From contig JAFZTV010000028.1 of the NCBI GenBank assembly GCA_017618625.1, positions 1 to 19,028 on the forward strand: a DNA stretch of 19,028 nucleotides, in the 5' to 3' direction. This stretch comes from Bacteroidales bacterium (lineage in GTDB: Bacteria; Bacteroidota; Bacteroidia; Bacteroidales; P3). Made by a program: the position numbers and the translations under genes. Every line of letters begins with the position of its first letter. The first letter of the stretch is position 1. The notes beneath the pieces were generated by a model. The model was not told the DNA's origin and did no database searches. It saw only the letters and a list, made by a program, of their open reading frames with translations. Of this stretch, positions 13,741-19,028 are shown in pieces.

Positions 13741-15812
13741 TGCTTCACGACCACTTTGGTGGTGGTGTTGCCGATGTGGAGCATATAGACTCCGTTGGCA
13801 AGCGCCGAGGTGTTGATGGTCATGCTTTCGCCGTTGATAGGCTGGCTGAAGACCTTGCGGCCAGTCATGTCGTAGATGACGGCGTCGCCTTCCATCGAAC
13901 CGCAAACCACGTTGAGCACGCTCGAAGCGGGGTTAGGATAAACCTTCACGTTGACGTTGGCGATCTCGTCGATGCCCTGCGGCTGAGGATCAGCAGGAGC
14001 GCTGACGGGAGTGATGGTCATAGGATAGGCATATATGGGGAATATTCCAAACTCGCCATAATCCACTTCGCCCACCTGCACGCCGGCGGCGGGATCGGCC
14101 CAGAGGTTGAGGTCGCCATTGTGGAAAGTCTCACCCATACCGCTGCCGCTGACGCCGTTGGTGTGCTGCTCGAAGTAGTTGCCAGGGGTGACGGCAAGGC
14201 TTACAGTACCGTCGTTGAAGGTGATGTCGGCGAGATAGCCATAATCATCTAACACGTAGTCGAAGCGACTGTCGGCAGTCTTTATGGCATCCATCACGGT
14301 GGTCATTCCTACCGTCTCGGTGGCGAACTTGTAGCCCCAAGCCAACGAGGTGTCAGCCCAGTTGACAACGAAACGCATCTGGTTCTCGCCCTCGCCAACC
14401 CAATAGAGGATATCGCTGGCTGCGATGGTAGCGTCGCTAACATTGGGGAAATATTTCGAAACCGGGGTGATGGTCTGCGGATAAGCATACGAATAATACC
14501 AGAAACCATCGTACTCCATGCTGTCGATTTTCACACCGGCGGCCGGGTCGGCCCAGAGGTTAAGGTCGCCGTTATGTATCGTCTCCATGATTCCTACACC
14601 GTACTGGCCGTTTATTTTCTGGTCCCAGTAGCTTGTGCCCGAAAGGTTCACCGTCCCGTCGTTGAAGGTAATGTCGCTGACAAACCCCTCACCCGTATAG
14701 CTGAAACGTCCGTCTGCGGTCTGAATGTCATCCATCACTGTCTGCAGGCTTACCGTCTCTGTGGCAAATCTGTAGCCCCAAGCCAACGAGGTGTCTGCCC
14801 AGTTCACCACGAAAATCATCTGGTTCTCGCCCTCGCCGACCCAATAGACTATGTCGCTTGCGGCGATGGTGGCGTCAACCGCGGTCGGCGTCACTCCGGG
14901 TGCCGACACGGGGTGTACAGGAGTGGTCCAAACCACACCCATCGGGTAGTACTCGCCATAGAACGGCAGCGAATCATAACCCTCAGCGAAAGCCGATTCG
15001 CCCACCTTCAGAAACGAGCCGTCGCTCAAAGTGCTGCTCCAGCCCGCCTGAGCGTTGCCGTCCAGGATAAACTGCAGCACATTGCCTGTAACATTGCTGC
15101 TGAAAGCCAGGTTCACATCGCCGTCAACAAAGCTGAACGCCGAGTTAGTTGCGGTCAGACGGCTGTCCAGCGAGTCCATGGCGCTTATCGCCTGAGACAC
15201 CGTCAGCGAACCGTCAAAATGAAGACCCCATGCAAGAGCAGTGTCCGGCGAACCCCAGTTGAATGCGATAACAGCGCTGTTTGCACCTTCGCCAACCCAG
15301 TATGTCACCTCGCTGGCATCGATGGTGGCATCAACTGGCATGTGTTTAACTGTAACGGGTACGATTGCGGTACTCCAAACAGCGGCAGCTGAAGCACTCA
15401 CCTTTACGAACATTCCGTTCTCCAAGTCATAGTCGTCAAAGCCATCGTTTTCGTCTGCCAACGTGCCGTTCACCTTGAATCCAAAGCCCGTGCATGTGAG
15501 GTCATACTGCGGACGCTCGACATAGTAGAAGCAATCCTCGTAGGTGTCCCAGTCCATCGACAGCTGCGCCCTTGGGTCCGCATCCATGATGTCGTTAATC
15601 ATGTCGTCAACGGTCAAGCCGTCCGACTCGTCGAAACGATAGCCCCAGGCAAGAGCCGTGGTGCCAAAATCAATAGCCAGGATGGCCTGGTCCTCGCCTT
15701 CGCCAACCCAATAGACGATGTCGCCGGCGGCGATGGTCGATTCGGTCTGTGCAGTGGCTGCACCTGCCATAAGGCAGATACCGAAGAAAAATGTAAGTAG
15801 TTTTTTTACCAT
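13737..15812 (-). CDS. T9SS-exported surface protein with four WVGEG/LAWGYRF repeats (first gene of B12 unit)
   Basis: 691 residues. Signal peptide MVKKLLTFFFGICLMAGAA, with cleavage near TAQ. Four repeats of about 137-152 residues follow, each opening with TI-AS-(DI/EV)-YWVGEG, whose Trp falls at 35, 172, 324 and 471. Each then has an LAWG(Y/L)(R/K/H)F strand (LAWGLHFDG in repeat 2) and a segment like DDIQTADGRF. Repeats 3 and 4 also share DITFNDGTV, HNGDLNLWADPAAGV and YPxTITPVS and are much closer to each other than to 1 and 2. Repeat 1 has Cys94 and Cys107. The tail (622-691) is a T9SS sorting domain with YPNP (625-628), AVIYDMTGRKVF and LANGVYMLHIG. The gene is directly downstream of a cobalamin riboswitch, so expression should fall when B12 is plentiful. 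A role in surface corrinoid binding is inferred from regulation and location only; no enzyme motif is seen. Confidence 0.8.
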   Translation of the reverse strand: MVKKLLTFFFGICLMAGAATAQTESTIAAGDIVYWVGEGEDQAILAIDFGTTALAWGYRFDESDGLTVDDMINDIMDADPRAQLSMDWDTYEDCFYYVERPQYDLTCTGFGFKVNGTLADENDGFDDYDLENGMFVKVSASAAAVWSTAIVPVTVKHMPVDATIDASEVTYWVGEGANSAVIAFNWGSPDTALAWGLHFDGSLTVSQAISAMDSLDSRLTATNSAFSFVDGDVNLAFSSNVTGNVLQFILDGNAQAGWSSTLSDGSFLKVGESAFAEGYDSLPFYGEYYPMGVVWTTPVHPVSAPGVTPTAVDATIAASDIVYWVGEGENQMIFVVNWADTSLAWGYRFATETVSLQTVMDDIQTADGRFSYTGEGFVSDITFNDGTVNLSGTSYWDQKINGQYGVGIMETIHNGDLNLWADPAAGVKIDSMEYDGFWYYSYAYPQTITPVSKYFPNVSDATIAASDILYWVGEGENQMRFVVNWADTSLAWGYKFATETVGMTTVMDAIKTADSRFDYVLDDYGYLADITFNDGTVSLAVTPGNYFEQHTNGVSGSGMGETFHNGDLNLWADPAAGVQVGEVDYGEFGIFPIYAYPMTITPVSAPADPQPQGIDEIANVNVKVYPNPASSVLNVVCGSMEGDAVIYDMTGRKVFSQPINGESMTINTSALANGVYMLHIGNTTTKVVVKH
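14001..14876 (-). repeat. Two recently duplicated gene segments (protein repeats 4 and 3)
   Basis: The segments 14436-14876 (repeat 3) and 14001-14435 (repeat 4) are direct repeats at DNA level. For example AGCCCCAAGCCAACGAGGTG occurs in both, as do near-identical stretches coding WVGEGENQM and LNLWADPAAG. Repeats 1 and 2 of the same gene are diverged at DNA level. Confidence 0.7.
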
Positions 15813-15876
15813 AATTATTAGTGTTTAAAATAGTTAATATGTTGACCCATCTCTTCAATCGGCCAACGGCTTATGG

Positions 15877-15903
15877 AAAAAAACAAATAACAGGGAAACT
15901 CCC
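15877..15903 (-). terminator. Possible regulatory terminator between riboswitch and gene
   Basis: On the minus strand GGGA pairs with TCCC around GTT and is followed by TGTTATTTGTTTTTTT. The stem is only 4 bp, so it is weak alone, but its place between the aptamer and the start codon fits an expression platform. Confidence 0.35.
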
Positions 15904-15933
15904 AACAGTCACATATTGTCCTCAGCGGACTCT

Positions 15934-15983
15934 GACCTGCTTTTTCCTCGAAAGCGTAGCCGATACTTACGGTTTGGCAGGTC
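15934..15983 (-). promoter_or_regulatory. Seven-bp pairing between the B12 box and a downstream copy (candidate switch helix)
   Basis: The B12-box segment GACCTGC (plus 15977-15983) is perfectly complementary to GCAGGTC downstream in the transcript (plus 15934-15940). Pairing would compete with the ligand-bound fold. The 36-nt loop between can itself form a small stem (CCG with CGG in CCGTAAGTATCGG). Confidence 0.5.
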
Positions 15984-16130
15984 TTCTGGCTCGTTCTCCG
16001 CTGTCTCGGCCTTCCCCTGCGCCTGTTGCGACACAGAGTGACCACGAAACGGACTGCGGATGTGTGTGATGAACTTACAGCAGCGGGACTGCGACGGACT
16101 CTCACCGTACTTCCCTTTTGATGCCTAAAG
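15974..16130 (-). promoter_or_regulatory. Cobalamin (B12) riboswitch aptamer
   Basis: On the minus strand the conserved elements appear in order: AAAGGGAAGTACGGTGAGAG, then TCCGTCGCAGTCCCGCTGCTGTAAG-like core (here described by its parts CAGTCCCGC and CTGTAAG), a variable arm, and the B12 box GCCAGAAGACCTGCC at plus 15976-15990. These are the signatures of the AdoCbl-class riboswitch. It sits between a TAnnTTTG promoter (16191-16198) and the start of the four-repeat surface protein (15812), so it should shut off this unit when cobalamin is bound. Exact ends are approximate. Confidence 0.92.
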
Positions 16131-16142
16131 AGCTGTGGATGT

Positions 16143-16156
16143 GTCGTTTTTACGAC
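16143..16156 (-). promoter_or_regulatory. Perfect 5-bp hairpin upstream of the aptamer
   Basis: GTCGT and ACGAC pair around a four-base loop (AAAA in the transcript). With the next hairpin it forms an extra 5' extension before the riboswitch core. Confidence 0.45.
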
Positions 16157-16170
16157 TTCTCCCCTCTCCT

Positions 16171-16188
16171 GTCGGCAACCAAACCGAC
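16171..16188 (-). promoter_or_regulatory. 5'-end hairpin of the riboswitch transcript
   Basis: GTCGG and CCGAC pair around an 8-nt loop. It lies at the predicted transcript start, just after the -7 box, so it would cap the RNA 5' end. Confidence 0.45.
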
Positions 16189-16190
16189 TG

Positions 16191-16220
16191 CAAAGATACA
16201 ACATAATTTCGATTTTCAAT
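16191..16220 (-). promoter_or_regulatory. Promoter of the B12-riboswitch unit
   Basis: On the minus strand TATCTTTG (16191-16198) matches TAnnTTTG exactly. ATTG at 16217-16220, 18 bp upstream, is the likely -33 box and lies inside heptad array F. Transcription should start near 16184, giving a leader of about 370 nt. Confidence 0.7.
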
Positions 16221-16234
16221 TTTCATTTTTCAAT
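16207..16234. repeat. Heptad repeat array F (4 units, TTTCAAT type)
   Basis: Four 7-bp units (TTTCGAT, TTTCAAT, TTTCATT, TTTCAAT) lie between the divergent promoter region of the B12 unit and the DUF6794 gene. They overlap the presumed -33 box of the B12 promoter. Confidence 0.6.
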
Positions 16235-16310
16235 TCACCCTTTTTTTCGTATTTTTACATTCTCGTTCTGAGTCAGCGTAAAACAACGTATCATCTTTAT
16301 AATTAAGCAA

Positions 16311-18137
16311 TTGCCCATCAACATCAAACCTCACATATCATTCATCTTCTTTCTCCTGATGGTGGCCAATTCAGGATTCGCTCAATTCCATCCTTTATAT
16401 AACACCATCGTCACCGTCTATTCCCCTAACGGCCTATATTACGCAAAATCCACGCCTGCCGCAAACCTCGACATCACCACCCTTGGCCGCACCGACATCT
16501 ACGACTCCCGCTCCTCTCAACTACTCTACTCCATCCCCCTTTGCCTTACCTCCGGCAAACTTTTTGTCAGCAACGACGGTCAATACGTGCTCCACCTGCT
16601 TAACTATGACCCTAGCCCACAGGAGGAACCCTCCCACACGCACTCGGTCACTCTTTATCACGGGGACTCTGTTTTCAAGCAATTAACTCTACGAGAGGTA
16701 ACCGGGTGCAATAACGACTCATCTACCTGTCTGCTGTTTTACGACATGGAGCGTGACTGGAGACGCCCTCTCTCCCGTCGTGACAGCTTGGTTTCCCGAA
16801 CGCCCACATTCGCCCTCGGCGACTCCGTTTTCATATTCACGGCGAAGCATAGGCTAGCATGCGTCCACCTTCCGACAGGCAGGATAGAGACAAGGCCGTT
16901 CGAGACGCTGACGCTAGAGGAACTGCAGGCTATTCCCGAGCAGCGCCGCATAGAGAGCAAGTTCAACAGCCCAAGGAACTACACCGACGATGAGAGCGAG
17001 GTTGAATTTGCTAAGCGGATGGGTATGGTAACTGAGGGCGGCTCTTTCTCTCCAAGATATAAATACTACTATGTAAGGCTTTTGCTGCGTATAGACAGGA
17101 GCGGCCATGCGGAGATTGTGAATCTGGAGAACCGCGACAGCCTGCCGGAAGCCAAAATCCGCCAAATCGTCAGCAAGATGGTTTTCGACGTCAAAGACTA
17201 CCCTGACGAGATAGAGATATGGCACAAGACGTTTTGGGTGTCGATGCGGAAAAGGGACGAAGTGACGGCGAAAAGGGAGGGGAGGATTGTGGAAAGACGA
17301 AGGCAAGCGGAATACAAACGTAGGCTTGAGGCCGACACAATCGACGGCATATACATACCCCGCAACCTCCAAGAATGTTTCAACATCCTGGACACCTTGC
17401 TCTATACAAAGGACCGTCTGACCATAAGGGCGCAATTCAGCCGGAAGGAGATGTCTAAATTCCATTTCGGCCTGGGGCTGTGGATGCGAAACAACTGGGG
17501 CCTATGGGGTGGCTCGAGGCTGAATACTTACATGAAGCAGCGAGGTGTTTACCATCCAGATGATATGTCAGGAACGATTCTGGAGTTTTATTACGACCAC
17601 CTTCACTCGGTGGACAGCGGATGGCGGAGGTTCGATACGACCCTTGTGCCGCCTCCACCGCCAGACACGGCAACATGTCCCATCCCACGATACAGGGTCA
17701 CGGACCGAGGGCTTCGGAAAATTCTGAATCGTGGCAAATGGGGCTCAGACACTGACGGAAATAAGGAGAGGACTAGTAGGAAGTGGATGTGGAATCTCTC
17801 GTTGACAAATATTCGAGAAATCGATACCAACGCGGAGGAGACGATAAAAGAGGTTTTTGGGGATTCGTTGATACGGGTTGACGGCTCTGAGAAGTTGCTG
17901 ACATTCGAGCGGCTTACTTGGGCAGAGGACTGGCGTCCGACATACGGCTATGTGCGTTGGCGTGGACGTTATTTCCTGTTGACGGACAAAGAAATCGACA
18001 GCCGATATTTCAAGAAGACCAGCAAAACGCATCGTTTCTGGAAACCACGGAAATATGCGAGCGAAAAACACAAAAACTGGACTCTGCGGGTATATCTGGA
18101 ACATGACAGTCGATGGGTGGATCTCTCAGACCTATAA
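16311..18137 (+). CDS. Secreted protein with DUF6794 domain, TTG start
   Basis: 608 residues, function unknown. Signal peptide MPINIKPHISFIFFLLMVAN, with cleavage near SGFAQ. The N-terminal 230 residues have propeller-like stretches (SPNGLYYAKS, SNDGQYVLHLL, GDSVFIFTAKHRLACVHLPT). A middle part rich in charged residues (about 260-340) follows, then a DUF6794 domain (about 347-430): YIPRNLQECFNILD, LGLWMRNNWGLWGGSRL, HPDDMSGTILEFYYDHL. The C-terminal third is basic and aromatic and is not recognised. The start is TTG at 16311; the next in-frame ATG (16359) would cut the signal peptide in half, and a stop at 16269 blocks a longer reading. It is divergent from the B12 unit and has no clear TAnnTTTG box. 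The stop codon lies in heptad array G. No T9SS tail is seen. Confidence 0.75.
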   Translation: MPINIKPHISFIFFLLMVANSGFAQFHPLYNTIVTVYSPNGLYYAKSTPAANLDITTLGRTDIYDSRSSQLLYSIPLCLTSGKLFVSNDGQYVLHLLNYDPSPQEEPSHTHSVTLYHGDSVFKQLTLREVTGCNNDSSTCLLFYDMERDWRRPLSRRDSLVSRTPTFALGDSVFIFTAKHRLACVHLPTGRIETRPFETLTLEELQAIPEQRRIESKFNSPRNYTDDESEVEFAKRMGMVTEGGSFSPRYKYYYVRLLLRIDRSGHAEIVNLENRDSLPEAKIRQIVSKMVFDVKDYPDEIEIWHKTFWVSMRKRDEVTAKREGRIVERRRQAEYKRRLEADTIDGIYIPRNLQECFNILDTLLYTKDRLTIRAQFSRKEMSKFHFGLGLWMRNNWGLWGGSRLNTYMKQRGVYHPDDMSGTILEFYYDHLHSVDSGWRRFDTTLVPPPPPDTATCPIPRYRVTDRGLRKILNRGKWGSDTDGNKERTSRKWMWNLSLTNIREIDTNAEETIKEVFGDSLIRVDGSEKLLTFERLTWAEDWRPTYGYVRWRGRYFLLTDKEIDSRYFKKTSKTHRFWKPRKYASEKHKNWTLRVYLEHDSRWVDLSDL

Positions 18138-18173
18138 GCTATAAGCTATAACCTACAACCTACAACCTACAAC
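18132..18173. repeat. Heptad repeat array G (6 units, CTATAAG to CTACAAC)
   Basis: Six 7-bp units: two CTATAAG, one CTATAAC and three CTACAAC, showing one heptamer changing into another along the array. The first unit contains the TAA stop of the DUF6794 gene (18135-18137). Confidence 0.8.
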
Positions 18174-18193
18174 CAATAAACGGGGACCGAGAA

Positions 18194-18214
18194 GTGTGAC
18201 CTGTGACCTAAAAC
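18194..18214. repeat. Heptad repeat array H (3 units, CTGTGAC type)
   Basis: GTGTGAC, CTGTGAC and CTAAAAC lie in 7-bp register 20 bp after array G. The GTGAC core is the reverse complement of the GTCAC core in array B. It is short, so it is weaker evidence than the other arrays. Confidence 0.4.
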
Positions 18215-18277
18215 TTTGAGAAATTCCTTCAAAACAACTGTAATATTTTTCCCCTAAAAAAAACAATGAACAACAAA

Positions 18278-18305
18278 AAAGCCGTGCTTTTGGGAGCACG
18301 GCTTT
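18278..18305 (-). terminator. Strong terminator for pckA, probably bidirectional
   Basis: AAAGCCGTGC (18278-18287) pairs perfectly over 10 bp with GCACGGCTTT (18296-18305) around an 8-nt loop. The minus strand continues with a T-run (TTTTTT), as expected for pckA, whose stop is 28 bp away. On the plus strand TTTGTTTA follows, so it may also end the DUF6794 transcript. Confidence 0.88.
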
Positions 18306-18333
18306 GTTTATGTCATGTTGCTGAATGAAGGAT

Positions 18334-19028
18334 TCAGAGCTTGGGGCCGGCGGCTACGAGTTTCTTTCCTTCGGGGTTGGTGGTGAACTTCTCGAAGTTT
18401 TTGATGAAACGGGCAGCGAGGTCGCGTGCCTTCTCGTCCCACACCTTTGCATCGGCATAGGTGTCGCGCGGGTCGAGGATCTTGGGGTCGACGCCGGGGA
18501 GTGAGGTGGGCACCTCGAAGTCGAAATAGGGTATCTTCTTGGTTTGGGCCTTAAGTATGGAGCCGTCGAGGATGGCGTCGATGATGCCACGGGTGTCCTT
18601 GATGGAGATACGCTTGCCGGTGCCGTTCCAGCCGGTATTGACGAGATAGGCCTTGGCGCCTGATTTCTCCATACGCTTCACGAGCTCTTCGGCATACTTG
18701 GTGGGATGCAGCTCGAGGAAAGCCTGACCGAAGCAGGCGCTGAAGGTAGGCGTAGGCTCGGTGATGCCGCGTTCGGTGCCGGCGAGCTTGGCGGTGAAGC
18801 CGCTGAGGAAGTAATATTTGCACTGGTCGGGGGTGAGCACCGAGACGGGAGGCAGGACGCCGAAGGCGTCGGCCGAGAGGAAGATGACGTTATCGGCAGC
18901 GGGTGCTGTGGAGACGGGACGGACGATCTTCTCGATATGGTCGATGGGATAGGAGACGCGGGTGTTCTCGGTGACGGACTTGTCGTTGAAGTCGATCTTG
19001 CCGTTCTCGTCGACGGTGACGTTCTCGA
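18334..19028 (-). CDS. pckA: Phosphoenolpyruvate carboxykinase (ATP), C-terminal part (runs off right edge)
   Basis: Interconverts oxaloacetate plus ATP with phosphoenolpyruvate, CO2 and ADP. In gut Bacteroidales it often runs toward oxaloacetate to feed succinate formation. The visible 230 residues are the C-terminal part of an ATP-type enzyme of about 540 residues. They include [20 protein letters not shown], then [20 protein letters not shown] with the substrate-binding arginine, [20 protein letters not shown], then [20 protein letters not shown]. The C-terminal [20 protein letters not shown] is also typical. The start codon lies beyond 19028. A strong terminator follows the stop. Identification is firm. 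Confidence 0.96.
   Translation of the reverse strand, partial: ENVTVDENGKIDFNDKSVTENTRVSYPIDHIEKIVRPVSTAPAADNVIFLSADAFGVLPPVSVLTPDQCKYYFLSGFTAKLAGTERGITEPTPTFSACFGQAFLELHPTKYAEELVKRMEKSGAKAYLVNTGWNGTGKRISIKDTRGIIDAILDGSILKAQTKKIPYFDFEVPTSLPGVDPKILDPRDTYADAKVWDEKARDLAARFIKNFEKFTTNPEGKKLVAAGPKL

Noticed and set aside
1..19028. tRNA, rRNA, insertion sequences or prophage genes
   Set aside because: I saw no tRNA-like cloverleaf, rRNA segment, transposase, integrase or terminal inverted repeats in any gap.

Overview
The window looks like a Bacteroidota chromosome, most likely order Bacteroidales. The signs are a PorQ-type component of the type IX secretion system (T9SS), two proteins with C-terminal YPNP-type T9SS sorting domains, promoter -7 boxes of the form TAnnTTTG, A-rich leaders without Shine-Dalgarno sites, and DUF6266 and DUF6794 proteins. 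All calls come from reading the sequence and recalling families; no searches were run.

Layout. Bases 1-7323 are all on the minus strand: a partial glutamate formimidoyltransferase (ftcD), a periplasmic thioredoxin-like protein overlapping a lipoate-protein ligase, porQ, lysine 2,3-aminomutase (kamA) and the fused glycine dehydrogenase gcvP. With the partial ATP-type PEP carboxykinase at the right edge, this suggests amino-acid use (histidine, lysine, glycine). LplA could lipoylate the H protein that serves GcvP. Bases 7384-8623 hold a strongly C-over-G skewed block with a 24-bp tandem repeat, a clear promoter and a DUF6266 gene. Bases 8733-12367 (plus strand) form a tight run: flavodoxin lipoprotein, HEGAH membrane protein, short YdeI-like protein, CatA-like acetyltransferase, then a secreted M28 peptidase. 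Bases 12533-16198 (minus strand) are the most interesting part: a promoter, a cobalamin (B12) riboswitch and two secreted proteins with T9SS tails, one built of four WVGEG/LAWGYRF repeats. No BtuB transporter is present in this unit. Bases 16311-18137 (plus) encode a secreted DUF6794 protein starting with TTG. A strong terminator separates it from pckA.

How parts fit. The B12 unit probably makes cell-surface proteins when cobalamin is scarce. Their tails call for the T9SS, of which PorQ is encoded 10 kb away. A surface role in cobalamin or corrinoid capture is the natural hypothesis but is inference.

A second theme is non-coding. At least eight intergenic sites carry degenerate tandem repeats with a strict 7-bp period but different heptamers, often starting in or next to a stop codon. 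I know of no named element in Bacteroidales that matches; cyanobacterial heptanucleotide STRRs are the closest analogy.
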